The translations under genes were made by a program, and so were the position numbers. A stretch of DNA of 64,000 nucleotides from Favolaschia claudopus (lineage: Eukaryota > Basidiomycota > Agaricomycetes > Agaricales > Mycenaceae): positions 186,001-250,000 of the forward strand of contig JAWWNJ010000148.1 in the NCBI GenBank assembly GCA_037176885.1, in the 5' to 3' direction. Numbering within the stretch: position 1 is the stretch's first letter; each line of letters opens with the position of its first letter. Below the pieces are notes generated by a model. The model saw only the letters and a program-made list of their open reading frames with translations, searched no databases and was not told where the DNA came from. This document shows positions 22,258-33,449 of the stretch, piece by piece.

Positions 22258-23187
22258 GTTCTCTGGGTGGCGGAAGCAAGGACTCAAATTCGGCTGAAGT
22301 GGAGCTGGTGATGGGAAGCAAAACAAAGGTAAGCACAAACGAACGAGCACCACTCAATTAAAACCCGTATCATTAAGGTGACCGGTATGATGACAGACCA
22401 CGCCGCTGATCATCTCAAGTTACGAGAATTGTTTCTCGAGTTGAAGAAGCGAATGGAGCGCGAAGTCCGTGGGGAGAACGCGCTCCTCCGCTTAACAACA
22501 CAGGAATTGCTTGCTGCAATTTATGCGGTAACTGCTGCGAAAATCGAAGCTGCGGGCGGACTGGAGGCGTGGGATGCTCTTCCGATCGAAGAGCGCACCC
22601 GCAGATCGAGTACTCTTTCGATAAATTGTCACAGGAGGAAAAAGACGAGGTGGATTTCTTTCTCGGCGGCGGTTGCTTCATGCATAAAGACCTTAATGCA
22701 CACAAAGGTAAGTCCTCCATCATTGTGACATTCCTCTTCACTTACCGTCATTCCAGGCGGCGTAGAACGCATGATGGCAGCGTGGCTCAAGCATGGCTTC
22801 GAACAGCCTGTTCTCCTCATGAACAAAGATAACGAAGCAGCAGCAAAGTCGGGATCTGAAGCGGCTAAAGCACGAGCTGAGCGTGTTTCCTTGCGCGGTG
22901 GCGTCAAACTTTGCGAGCTTATCGGGATGCTTCTAAATCACAAAGACGACAAAAAGGGGCAGCAGGACAGCCACGGCATATATTTCAATGCTCACGAACA
23001 CATCGAATACCCTATTCGCTTCCCCGACACCAGCAATACCCGTTATCAGTGCTTTTTGCAAGCTGCCGCTGAGCTAATTGTCAATTTGCCAGTCTATCGA
23101 CAGTTGATGGACACTAAGTGGACAAAAAAAATGTCCGATCGGTTTTTGGTCAATATCTCGCTGCCAAGGGGTATATTCATCATCAAA
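22258..23187 (+). pseudogene. Multicopy agaricomycete family (GMMTDHAAD / NHKDDKKGQQD), frameshifted
   Basis: Exons: about 22258-22328 (ends GSKTK), a 49-bp intron 22329-22377, 22378-22707 (VTGMMTDHAADHLKLREL... and, after a 1-nt shift near 22590, DKLSQEEKDEVDFFLGGG and CFMHKDLNAHK), a 49-bp intron 22708-22756, then 22757 on (GGVERMMAAWLKHGFEQPVL, LMNKDNEAA, MLLNHKDDKKGQQDS, IRFPDTSNTRYQ). Both introns join in phase. I recognise the pattern as a family with many copies per agaricomycete genome. The conserved Asp/His pairs suggest a nuclease or transposase, but I cannot name the family. The usual C-terminal half is missing after 23187. Confidence 0.6.
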
Positions 23188-23823
23188 TGACTTGTGAGAA
23201 TGAAGGAGAGGCGAAAGTCGATTTTTGGGTACAATGGGTACATCAATATTGGCTGATCCGAAATCAAACAAGTCGGGAGACGGTTTAGCCATATTTTCAA
23301 CTTGACTGGGGATGTTTTCTGAGGCAATCTGTGAATATAGAGTGAGAGATGGAACAAAATGGAGTAATGTTCTCGGTCAAACCATGTAAAAATTTGTAGC
23401 CGTTAAGCCGCTATAGGCTGAACAAAAGTGTCATTTTCATCAAATTTCGGCAGATTCCGGTCAAAATGGCCGAAAATGGCCAATTTGCCCGGGCCTTAGT
23501 CTAGGCGACACTCTGAACTCTCCGCTCTATGTGCTATCCATCCCCATTTCTTGCCTCCGGTGTCCTAGCTCATGGTTTCACCAACAGCTTGTGCTATTAT
23601 CGGATTAGCTTATTTTCACCCTTGGCGCTGAACTCATTGACGCGCTACCTCAAGAAGCCATACAAGAATGTCAACTCTTGTTCTTGAGAGTCCTCTTCTT
23701 GAGATTTCAATACCAAGCGCACTACCGCTTGGCGTGAGTGACACGATCGTGGGGCGATTACGTGCCAGTGTGGTCATGAGGTTGGTCAGCCGAAATCGGC
23801 GCGGCGGAATCTCGGAGTGTCTA
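23188..23823. other. No gene seen
   Basis: Only short open frames. The segment is bounded on the right by an inverted TGGTGC-family end. Confidence 0.4.
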
Positions 23824-23922
23824 TGGTGCACATCGCATAAACACCACCAAATAGGTCCCATCACTGATGCCATCATTGATGTCTCAAATCGCCCAAGAAC
23901 AAAAAACCAAATTTTATATATT
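23824..23922. mobile_element. TGGTGC-family end fragment, copy 3 (inverted)
   Basis: About 98 bp nearly identical to the reverse complement of the right end of copy 2, starting TGGTGCACATCGC after TA (23822-23823). It stops abruptly at about 23922. Confidence 0.7.
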
Positions 23923-23964
23923 GGGGACAGGATGGGAAGGTGAGTCCTCACGGATTCTTGAAAT

Positions 23965-24643
23965 TGTGATCTACAGTAGCGACGAGTCGTTTACTCGGGA
24001 TTAATTCAAATGAAGAAGGAACTGATAGAATACAGTAAGTATGAACTCAGTCGTGGAGGAAACGACTCATGTATTATATACCTGATAGAATACAGTAAGT
24101 ATAAACTACCAGGAGAATCAGTAAGCTGTAAGGACAGTAGATACGAGTGCACATACCTAAAGTAGGTCAAAAGGTGATGAGAGCGCGATGAGCGGCCGTA
24201 AACAAGTGAGTCGGAGTCAGCTAGAGTATATTAGAGAGCTAGTCGACGTGGGGAACAAGTGACTAGTACCTAGAGTATATTAGAGACTACAAGGACTGTG
24301 AGTAGAAAGTAAAGTAAAGGTATACGCACGCTAGTCGACGTGGGGAAGAAGTGACTAGCGGGCAGCAAAGGTAACGAGCAGTATATAAGGTAGTGAAGGG
24401 GATGGTGATGGCGATGCGACGGTACGGGTGCAAAGGATGATGAAACGACGAAAAGAAATCGGAACGGAGTGGAAGCTCACGGATCAATCCTACAACAATA
24501 GCCTCAGTCGTGGAGGAAACGACTGAGGAATGTGACGGTGACACAAAGCTACATAAGGAATGTGTGACGCGTAACGGAACGGATTGCGAGTTGGAGAAAG
24601 TAAGGTATGTACGGTAAATGGAAGAGAAAGAAATACTTCAACA
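23965..24643 (-). mobile_element. Copia 3' LTR
   Basis: Minus strand: polypurine tract GAGGGGGAG (24652-24644), then TGTTGAAG... to ...GATCACA, giving a 679-bp LTR with TG/CA ends. Internal duplications include CTGATAGAATACAGTAAGTA twice (24020 and 24083) and GTCGTGGAGGAAACGACT twice (24047 and 24505). No 5' LTR is seen in the window. Confidence 0.65.
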
Positions 24644-24662
24644 CTCCCCCTCAACGAGCATC

Positions 24663-26193
24663 CGGTCGGGGAGCCATGCCCAACATCTTGACGAGAGTCT
24701 TGTGGCGTGGTGCCGGCAATGGTTTCGTGAATAAGTCGGCAACATTCACTTCCGTAGGAACGTAAACGGGGACGATGCAGCAATAGAGGACTGCTTCACG
24801 GATCCACCAAATGGCAATGTGGACGTGCTTCATTTGAGCGGTGACTTCATCAGTATTGACAATCATCCGGATGGTGGAAGTATTGTCGATGGAAAGGGAA
24901 GTCGGTCCGGGAGGTAGTAAGAAACCAAGCTCGAACAGAAGAGAGCGGAGCCACCTGATTTCAAGCCTGACGTGTGTGCCAGCGTAGAGCTCGGCTTCGC
25001 CATCGAAAGAGCCGTGGAAGTTTGCTTCTTCGCTGACCGAGCGATTAAGCTGGATCCGATGAAGACAGCATACCCAGAAATGGATCGGGCGTGATCCTTT
25101 GAGTTTGCCCAATCTGAATCGCTGAAAGCGTGAAGGGTAAGGTCTTCATTGCCGCCTAGAACAAGGACAGAGTCGCGTGTGGTTTTGAGGTACGCGAGGA
25201 TCCGTTTAACGGCTTCCCAATGAGCTTCACCGGGGTTGGAGCTAAATTGCGATACGGACTGGACTGCCTTTGTGATGTCTGGACGGCATTGAACAGCGGT
25301 ATGCATAAGCGAACCAACGGCGTGCTGGTAGGGAACGTTGGCCATGCGCTGGAGTTCTTCTGAAGTCTGAGGAGATTGAGACTTGGAAAGCGGAGCGGCC
25401 GACGTGTTGACTGGCGAGTATACGGGCCGTGCATCCTCCATGCAATACCGAGCCACAATCGAGTCAATATAGAAACGATGAGACAAGGAGATGGTGCGGT
25501 TCGCACGATCACGCAGGATTTCGAGGCTAAGAATGGATTTCGACTCTCCCAAGTCCTTGATTCGGACATGCTCGGAAATCTGCTTCTTTAAAAGTTTGAC
25601 CTCTGCAACAGAGGAGCAGAATAAACCGAGATCATCAACGTGGGCGGGGATAATGGAAATAGCCTTCTCCAGGCGACGAATAAAGACGCACGGATCAGCA
25701 ATGCACACCCGGAAACCAATCTTGACCAAAATGGAACGTAGCTTTTGGTACCAGAGAAGTGCGGCTTGCTTTAACCCGTAAATTCCCCCTTTCAGGAGAC
25801 AGACGTACTCTAGTCCTCCTTTCCACGAACACGATGGCCCTGAGGCTGTCGCATGTAGATAGGTGGCTCGTCTGGATCCGTCTCACTGTTGAGAAAGGCA
25901 GAGTAGACGTCCACAACGTGGAATTCCCAGTCCAGCTTCGCAGCTAGGGTTAGGAGATAACGAAGCGACTCTGACTTCACAACAGGAGCAAAAGAAATCG
26001 AAAAATCGAAACCTGGGCGCTGGGGTGTACCCTGTGCACATAGACGACTCTCTGGGATAAATGCCAAAACTAACGGGGTCGTTATCGCCAAACAAGGTAT
26101 GTCATTAAGCTGGTTGCCATGAAAACGACCAACGACCTGGAAGGTCTGCTTACGATGCAAAGATCGCAAAACAAGGTGTGATTTAGGAGCCAC
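24663..26193 (-). pseudogene. Ty1/Copia pol fragment (RT-RNase H)
   Basis: Read downward from 26193: QGTPQRPGFDF, FAPVVKSESLRYLLTLAA, WEFHVVDVYSAFLNSE (first RT motifs); a frame change near 25800; IIPAHVDDLGLFCSS (catalytic VDD); YQHAVGSLMHTAVQCRPDI; HAFSDSDWANSKDHARSISG and FGSFDGEAELYAG-type RNase H motifs; VNVADLFTKPLPAPRHKTLV at the end, followed by the polypurine tract. At least two frame changes and a missing gag-integrase part make it a relic. Reverse transcriptase and RNase H would copy the element RNA. Confidence 0.85.
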
Positions 26194-26512
26194 TTGTGAA
26201 CAATGCAGGTGGGTGGATCTTCATCATCGTAACTGCGTCAGTTGAGACTAGCTCTCAAGGAAACATCGCCTCCCCTGTGAACGACCAAGTACCGCAATGA
26301 TAAGGGCCTCCCGGTCAAGGTCTCGGCAGCAAACCGGTGAGCTTTGAATTCGGTAAAAAAAAAAAAAGGGAGATTGACTCTTAAGTAGATGGTCTGCTGG
26401 AGGTCATCAGAGAACTAACCGGAAGAATTGGCGCCCTCGAGGCCACAGTGTTTGGCTGGTCACTACCAGCCGACCCTACTGATCCTGGTTGGACGGATGA
26501 GAAAGAACAAGG
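26194..26512. other. Short gap with an A-run
   Basis: Junction between the Copia relic and the helicase relic. A run of 13 A at 26355-26367 is the only notable feature. Confidence 0.5.
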
Positions 26513-27260
26513 CTATCGTGCATGGGCGGTTGCCCAGCGCTCGACAATTTCCTTGCACTCCGTCAGATGGCCGCCGCGTCGCTTGGCACCTGCATCAGTG
26601 TCGGAGGCAGCGGCGCGACGCCCGCGTTTGCCATTGTTGTTGGGTGTGGTAGCTGTTGATGACGCAGCACTTTGCGGGTGAGTCGGCGGGGTGGTCGGAT
26701 GCGTTTCGGGTGCTTTCGGTGGAAACGGGCCGTCGTTAGCGCAGAGGTCGCAGCAGAGAGCATTGGCTAGGACTACATGCAGATATTCAGTGACATGTAC
26801 TTCACACGATGAACGCAAAATGTTACCTCGTTCTCGGACGGGATTGCCAAAATATTCGTCTGAGACGTCGCGGCGGCAGTCCGGGTGCTGTGCAGCTGCA
26901 TAGTGACGCACACCTGGGTTGAGCTTCTTGCGCCACTGGAGATTGTCGGGGAGCTTGTCATCGTCGAGCAGAACAGGGAACTCAATCGACTCAGCCGGCG
27001 CATCATTTGCTTCCGGGCGGTCTCGCGGTTCCCCACCGTCAATTGCGGCTGCATTTGTCGTCTTCTGCTTCTTGCGTGTCGACTTTTTCTGTGCCTGGAA
27101 GCACGACTTCTCGACGAGGAAGTGAGCTTGGGCAAAGATCTGTGGATCACGTCCCGCGCGGCCCATCTCCTGCTTCAGGTGCTCGAGCGAGTCGACAGCC
27201 CCGAAGCGGATGACGATTGAGATGTCGGATATGAAATCGACTTCAATGAATTGTTCAGCA
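26513..27260 (-). pseudogene. C-terminal part of a RecQ-type helicase
   Basis: Just upstream of the long frame the strand reads ISDISIVIRFGAVDSLEH, then LKQEMGRAGRDPQIFAQAHF, the last helicase motif of RecQ enzymes (QExGRAGRD). It is followed by a basic stretch, then RHYAAAQHPDCRRDVSDEYF and ALCCDLCAND, a Cys pattern fitting the RecQ zinc-binding region. A Thr/Pro-rich tail with basic GKRGRRA follows. The ATPase lobes are absent: sequence beyond 27260 belongs to a plus-strand gene. Such helicases are often multicopy or telomere-linked in fungi; that link is inference here. Confidence 0.65.
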
Positions 27261-29045
27261 AACCAGGTGTTGATTTAATGAGGCCGAACGGCGGCAAATA
27301 TCCAGGAGTATCCAAGGACTTTGACAGGTCCATCGACGAGGACATCGATAGTTCCCAGCCCGGTGATGCGGACGCTGCAGGTCTCTCGCCGGCAGAGGTT
27401 TTCAGGTTCAGTGGTGCCGCAACTCTTGCAGCAGAAACGGCGGCTTGCTCCACAGCCCAACCTCACTCAGTGTGGATAAAGCTTGATGCAGATGATGACC
27501 GTAAAGCTGCGCACAAGAAAAGCATTCTACGGACGCTGATGGGGCATCGAGCATGCCAAAAGCCATGATCGGTTGTTGCGCATTCGTTGTTATTCAATTG
27601 GCGGCGATAAATTGGATCGCGCACCGTCAAAAATCCATGACACGACTGCGACCGCTCATCTCCTGAAGCTGGAGGGGCTGTTTGCGGCCCTGGTTGCTGT
27701 GAACAAAACACAAGTTGCGTTGGCCATTCTTCATTGCACCGTCATCAAGTCGCATGCTACACATCCTCCCACTTACCTCGATGCCGCTCCAATCGCCGAA
27801 CTCAATCTCCCAGATAGCCGCTACGAGAGGGTAAATACTTTCTTTGGTCCCCTTGCTCGACCAGTCTAATACTCTGTCCTGGGCTTGGAGCACAAGATTT
27901 ATCGGGTTCGAGTCAGCAAAAGTCAAACAAGCGAAGTCAAACTCAGTTGCGTTCCAACGGCATCTAAGCATTTGCGTCAATGGACGCCTGGTTCTACCCC
28001 TCTCAACTCCGGAACTTATGCCAGCGCGAGCATTGCTGGATGATCTGGCTCCCGGAGTTTTACCAGATGCTGCGGAAGCAGTTGAGAGTACTTGGATATT
28101 TTCTGACTCTCAACTGGATACGATGAAGACCACTTTATTAACACGCGCTGAATAGAAGGAAATCCGCCTACAAATCCCATGGCCCCGTCAAAGAGGGCGG
28201 CAAGTTTCCGTATGAGACTTCTGTAGACTTGGGTATGTGATCTTCAAGGCTTATCGTCGTGGAAATTTAAAGACTTATTCCCGGAGTACATTCAGTTGAA
28301 CACTTGACTCAAAATGGACCCGCCGCAACAAGAATTATTTCGCATCGTTTGCCGTCCATAACTGCACCAAGCCCAAAAGATGGACGACGTAAATGTCTCA
28401 TCTGTGGCAAGGATGTACTCGGCGCGGAACGCCAGAACCATATGGGCAAGCATATCATGTTGTCGCTGCATGGAATCACAGAAAAGAATTTAATTGCGGC
28501 AGTGATTGCTTTTTTTTTTCACTCCCTGTTCCTCCGTTCACACAATTTCGCAGGTTGCTACTTCTTATCCGTGCGGTTCTTGTGGAGGCAGCATGTCAAA
28601 TGGTGCCTGCGCCCTCTCGATCCGAGGCAGAAAGGCAATATCAACGTGCCGCGAAGTGTACGAGTTTCAAATCAAGCCTGCTTCAAAGTCCACCACTGCA
28701 AAAGCCTCCACCAATGTGCCAATTGCATGTGCCTTGTGTCCGCAGACGCACTGGAAGTACAACATGGCAACACACCTATCCGACAGCCATCCGCACTGGG
28801 AAATCACCGCCAAGAAGCCAGAACGCATAGAGTTTGAGACGAAGATTGCTCTTGCAGAGGATGAAGAGCGGCGTCTCGGAGTACCCCCACCGCAGCCGCA
28901 GTCTAAGAAACGCCCAGCAACATCACCCCCTGGCACTCCGCGTTGCTCCAAAGTTGCCCGGATTGCCTTTACAGACGACGATCTTGCAACTCTTACACGA
29001 GATTCGGACACTGTTGGCAGTAGTGATGCAATGGATGTTGATTAG
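27251..29045 (+). pseudogene. Multicopy zinc-finger protein family, spliced and frameshifted
   Basis: Segments in order: SVWIKLDADDDRKAAHKKSI, a 1-nt shift near 27540, HDRLLRIRCYSIGGDKL, IAELNLPDSRYE, a 34-bp intron or gap (27831-27864), LSWAWSTRFIGFESAKVKQ, CVNGRLVLPLSTPEL, WIFSDSQLDTMKTTL, a 1-nt shift near 28152, GPVKEGGKFPYETS, an intron, CLICGKDVLGAERQNHMGKH (zinc-finger like), a 52-bp intron (28502-28553), YPCGSCGGSMSNGAC, NVPIACALCPQ, HWKYNMATHLSDSHPHWE and an acidic end at a real stop (29045). The Cys/His pattern suggests zinc binding. I recognise the layout as a multicopy agaricomycete family without a known function. Its 5' part is missing at the junction with the RecQ relic. Confidence 0.6.
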
Positions 29046-29365
29046 ACGACGTGTAGAGAGGTACAGAGTGAGGTATAACCAATAGAGATGCGCTCCGTGT
29101 TGCATACTGACGATAAGAAGATACGGTGAGGAAGCGGAGGAGTGGAGGCAAGCGGCAGCCTGACGGCTTGTCTCAACTGCCGAAACGTTGCCTTGGATGC
29201 CGAAACCGGGGCCGACATCAATCACTTGGCTCACGTGGCAAGATCAACTTCCACAATCCAGAGATCGCTCACCCCTTGTGTTGAATACGTGTGTTTTCAT
29301 ATGGGTTGATTATCAGCGGTTCTTTCTACGCTGTGCAAGAGGTGTCAGATCTCTGGATCTAGCAC

Positions 29366-29526
29366 TAGTGTTGCCGCGAGCTGAGCCAAGTCGAGCTCCA
29401 CCTCGAGGTAGCTTGCCCCAAAGAGGTAATGGCTGCCTTTTCCGGCCTGATATTATCACAAATTACCTTTTTGGAGCGAGCTACCTCGAGGTGGAGCTCG
29501 ACTCGGCTCGGCTCGCGGCAACACTA
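29366..29526. mobile_element. 161-bp hAT-like hairpin element
   Basis: 48-bp inverted repeats TAGTGTTGCCGCGAGCTGAG... (29366-29414) and 29479-29526, almost all of the element. Flanks TCTAGCAC and TCTATGTA agree only in the first four bases, so the 8-bp duplication has decayed. Same terminus as the elements at 30935 and 56727. Confidence 0.75.
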
Positions 29527-29778
29527 TCTATGTAGCACACTCTGATGCGCACGTGTTTGACGTCGCTAAATATTTATGTTTGGTTGTTCGTCAACATCAA
29601 TAATGAAAACTCTTCTCATTTGGGTCAGACTTTGGTGACTGGGACCTCCGGAGACTCATGGCTCACATTCTGCAGCTTTATCTTGACCTACAACAACTGT
29701 TTCACGCCGATCCATGTCCGCATCACTAGCCAAACAAATAATAATATTTTGCCCCCCTGCCGAGAAAAATTCCAGGTA

Positions 29779-30336
29779 AGATAGAGAGCGTGGGATCCCC
29801 GCACCCTTATGTCAGCATCACACTGTGACATTGTCACGCTCGACGTCGAGGGCTTATAGCACGATGCTAAGGTCCAGATTGGGAATTTTGCCCAATACAA
29901 GTCTTAGATAGAGGTTCAATGAAGGGTTCCTATTGGGCAGAGTTGCCAAAATGTCCCCTGGTCTCTTGCTATATGACCCACAAAAAAATTCAGACCACTT
30001 TTTTTCTGAGTGTTTCTATGTGGTTTTCTCACCAAATGGGACACTTTTCAAAGATTTCGGAGGAAAATTTGGCCAGCACAGCCACAGGATAGTCATCTCG
30101 GCATGCTTCGGCAGCTCGCTTAAGGGTGGGACCTGTCAAACCTTTGCGGCGCAATGAGTGACAGAACCTCCTTGCAGTGTAGAAGGTGCTTTTCAAACCA
30201 AAAACCAAAATTTCAGAGCCGAAACAGCGAGAATGTCTTCTAAGTCTGTAGGTCAGCCCTTCCGCAGGCCGGAAAGAGCACGATATTTTTTGTGCGACTG
30301 GGGATTTGGCCGTGGGAACGATTAATAAGCGTTACA
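29779..30336. mobile_element. Second copy of the AGATAGAG element, right end lost
   Basis: About 560 bp nearly identical to 20115-20675, same orientation. It lacks 10 bp present in the first copy (AGAACACTGAC repeated there once more) and breaks off after AATAAGCGTTACA, before the right inverted repeat. Confidence 0.85.
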
Positions 30337-30734
30337 AAAATTGGTTTGGGACGATGGCGAAATTTGCCGCTTATGTAAGGTTCTCACGCACCATATAGGG
30401 TAGGATCCCATCAATTACCGGCAACCCGCCAGCACAACACTATACCGTGAACATTGGCTGCAGTGCGCAACATCTTGGGGCATCATACAACGGTGACTAG
30501 AGAAATACTAGAGAAATCTCAAAAAAACATATTCCTATCTCCGGTTATGATTACATAATGACCAATTTTTTTTTTGACCTCAAAAATCGTTGAAATTCAA
30601 ATTGAGCGAAATCCAGCGAGATTTTGCCGCGTTACGCGTGACGTGACACGTCATGTGACCGCTCGTTGTAAGTGACTGACGCCTACCTTATATTATAGGG
30701 TAGGCGTCAGAGCATTTTGTTGACGTGATGTTTC
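30337..30734. other. No gene; one strong palindrome
   Basis: CTGACGCCTACC (30676-30687) pairs perfectly with GGTAGGCGTCAG (30699-30710) around an AT-rich loop. No coding content. Confidence 0.6.
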
Positions 30735-31450
30735 GGCTTACATAACCAGGTGCCGGATCGGCGTGACGCCTATCCGTACACGGCCCTAGCTCCCCGCCTT
30801 CGGCGCGGTGGACTCGCTGCGCTCGCACCGCACCTTCGGCAGTCGCACAGCTTGTCGGGGCTCCGCCCCAAACCCCGCTGTGGATTCCGTGGCCCTCGCC
30901 GCTTCGCTCGCGAGCGGCGCGCGGCGCCTCGGGGTAGTGTTGCCACCGAGTCGAGTGGAGTCGAGTTCGAGTCGGAACTCGTTGACAACTTGATAGGGTC
31001 GAGTTGGATCGAGTTACGACTCGAGTTGCTTCCGAGTTTTTCCCAGCCGCGACCAACCCCTCGAAGGAAATGACCGGAGTGACGCTTGTGTCGTCATGTC
31101 ACAAGGGTCACGGTGAGGGATTTTCCGGCCAAACCCTTTACTCCAGCGTTCACCACATGAACGTTGGATTTTCTGCACGAAAACTTGCTACACAGTTCAA
31201 GCCATAAGTCAAATCCAGTCAGGCCCAAAACCCCATCCAAATCGCCTTAGAACCGTTTGATTTCCGTTTTGGGAGCCAAACTCGATCCCAACTCGAGTTG
31301 ACACTCGACTCGACTCGATCCGATCGAGTCGCTCCTTTTTCGAGTCGATTCGGATATTAACTCGAGTCAGACCCGACTCGACGGCAACACTACCTCGGGG
31401 GGACGCCCCGTGATTTTCTGTCAAGAAACACGGGACTTTCTGTCAATGTC
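30735..31450 (+). repeat. GC-rich dispersed repeat split by a hAT-like element
   Basis: GC part (AGCTCCCCGCCTTCGGCGCG..., GGGGCTCCGCCCCAAACCCC) up to 30934 and the continuation GGACGCCCCGTGATTTTCTG after 31400. The interruption is the element at 30935-31392 with an 8-bp target duplication. Confidence 0.7.
30935..31392. mobile_element. 458-bp hAT-like element with perfect 8-bp TSD
   Basis: Termini TAGTGTTGCCACCGAGTCGA and its complement (...GTCGACGGCAACACTA orientation), flanked by CCTCGGGG at 30927-30934 and 31393-31400. The 8-bp duplication is the hAT signature. The interior is rich in TCGAGT words; no transposase. Confidence 0.85.
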
Positions 31451-31481
31451 AGGTGACTTACGTCATCTTGTGTTTGCATGT

Positions 31482-31918
31482 ACAAGCTTTAGCTCCCTGC
31501 CTCCGGCACGGCCGACTCGCTGCGCTCGCCGGCCTCCCTCCGTTCGGTCACACAGCTTGTTGGGGCTGGCCGCCCCAAACCCCGCTGCGCTCGCTCCGCT
31601 CGCGACGTCTCGTACGATCTCAACATCTCGACATTGACCCGTGACTTTCTGTCAAAAGTCACGCGACTGATGGCCTGGCCCTGTTTTCAAGTATAGGACA
31701 AGCTTTAGCTCCCTGCCTCCGGCACGGCCGACTCGCTGCGCTCGCCGACCTACCTCCGTTCGGTCGCACAGCTTGTTGGGGCTCGCCGCCCCAAACCCCG
31801 CTGCGCTCGCTCCGCTCGCGACGTCTAGTGCGATCTCAACATCTCGACAAAGACCCCGTGATTTTCTGTCAAAAGTCACGCGACTGATGGCCTGGCCCTC
31901 TTTTCAAGTATAGGATAG
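31482..31918 (+). repeat. GC-rich dispersed repeat, two tandem copies
   Basis: Copies at 31482-31697 and 31698-31918, each running ACAAGCTTTAGCTCCCTGCC to TGGCCTGGCCCT..TTTTCAAGTATAGGA. Each contains GCTGCGCTCGCTCCGCTCGC words, CTCAACATCTCGACA and GTCACGCGACTGATGG. High similarity suggests a recent tandem duplication. Confidence 0.85.
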
Positions 31919-32731
31919 GATGTGAACACTGGGCACTGTGATAAGGGATCCCCGCGTTTTCCAAATTTTATTTGACCCAGTTTTAGCTGACATTGCTAGA
32001 GCAAGGCCAAAATTAGTGGCCACTTTGGGCACCGCAGAACGGGACTGGTAAGTCAGGGAAAAAAGCGAGAAAAGTGTAGAGCTTCTCAGAAGAGTCCAGG
32101 GTACATGTCAAAGCAATATACTGGGCAACAAACAGGAAGGTGGAGGGAGGAAATGGGTTGTGACTGGATGGGGGGTGTCCCTATACCAAATGCCCCAGAC
32201 TTTCGAGTGTCATCTTTTCTTATTCACTCTGTTGACTCTGTTACCCGTCCCGGTTGATACACGCACAGCTAGATATTAGTATTTATACGGACTTGTTCTT
32301 CGTACATTCCTTCAGACGTTGCTTCTACACACGAACAACTCTGAGGTACTTATTTATGCTCGTTACTTATGAATCTCGCAGTGTGATTATTGTTTACTCG
32401 CTATGGAAGAAAGTATCCGGATATGGAAAATTCGTTTCATTTCACCACGACTGTGATGGTTCAGGGGATAGTAAGGCATTATCAGGATCTGTGGAAGAGG
32501 GGCTTTGTTACTACCGCTCATAAGAAGGGCTGTGGCCGCTCAATGTACGACAATGCTCAAGACATTTCCAGGGACTCATTTATCTGTAAGACTGAATCGG
32601 CAAAGAACCCTTCACCACAAACATTCAGCCGCAAGCAAAGGTCTAAAACAAACAGTTAGCTACTCGTAGGCGTACGGGGTACGTATTCGAGCACTTGGTT
32701 GCACATCTATCTCCTGATACTAGCAGGAAAC
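31919..32731. other. About 0.8 kb without a supported gene
   Basis: Open frames at 32254-32523 and 32390-32659 have no recognisable motif. Confidence 0.4.
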
Positions 32732-33193
32732 ATGCAAATATCAGCTTACTCAGAGTCCGAGGATGAAAGCCTGGATGCAAATGGCGGCCAGCCACCCCGG
32801 CCCGTCGATTCTTCTTCGACTGGTATGTATCATTTCGTACCATATCTGTTCCGTTAAAACTCATACAGCGCCAGCAGGTTTCAATTTTACGGAGCAACCC
32901 GCGCATGGTACATCCGGAGGAACAAGTGCTGCGACAGCCAGTGAGTTCATTCGGTGTATAATTTTAGCCCCATTCTCAGCAGCAAAACAGGCAAGGGAAA
33001 GCAGCGTTCACTTCCAACCGGCGAGTAGAGGTCGAAGACTTCTTGCCCACCCTCCCATACTGTACGCAAATTGACAGCGGAATCACCGGAGCCAGGAAGT
33101 ACGCCCTGTTTGACGACAATATCCGGTGCGCAGATACCACCGGCGTCTGGTTCGACCTTGACGCGAGGAGCTGCCGGCGGGATCTTTGACTTG
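32732..33193 (+). CDS. Possible small spliced gene, acidic start
   Basis: An ATG at 32732 opens MQISAYSESEDESLDANGGQ, ending at a GTATGT donor; a 46-bp intron (32823-32868, ends ACAG) joins in phase to a Gly/Thr-rich exon (FNFTEQPAHGTSGGTS) with a GTGAGT donor at 32941. The third exon is unclear: the natural-looking frame (VEVEDFLPTLPYCTQIDSG, KYALFDDNIRCADTTGVWFD, stop near 33192) does not join in phase with any AG I can see. So either there is a small indel or the model is wrong. No family recognised. Confidence 0.3.
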
Positions 33194-33449
33194 GTATCAC
33201 ATCAGCGACGCGTTTGGAAATCTCGAACCGACCACAACACCTACCAGATATTTTCTCAGCGCCGCGGGATCAATCCAGGTGTCATAGTTCAAGAAACGAG
33301 CGGGATTGGACGCAATCTCGTGAGGAGAGAACATCTATCACGCGTCAGAAGGACCGAAAGCAAAAAATGACGCGTCGTACGTGGGTGCGAAAGTCCAATA
33401 GCTGACGCGCTGAGACGCTGTCGATGAGCTGGCGGTCCGCATCTGTATA

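Noticed and set aside
31004..31207. Open frames inside the TCGAGT-rich hAT-like element as genes
   Set aside because: They come from repetitive short words, have no motif and lie within clear TIRs.
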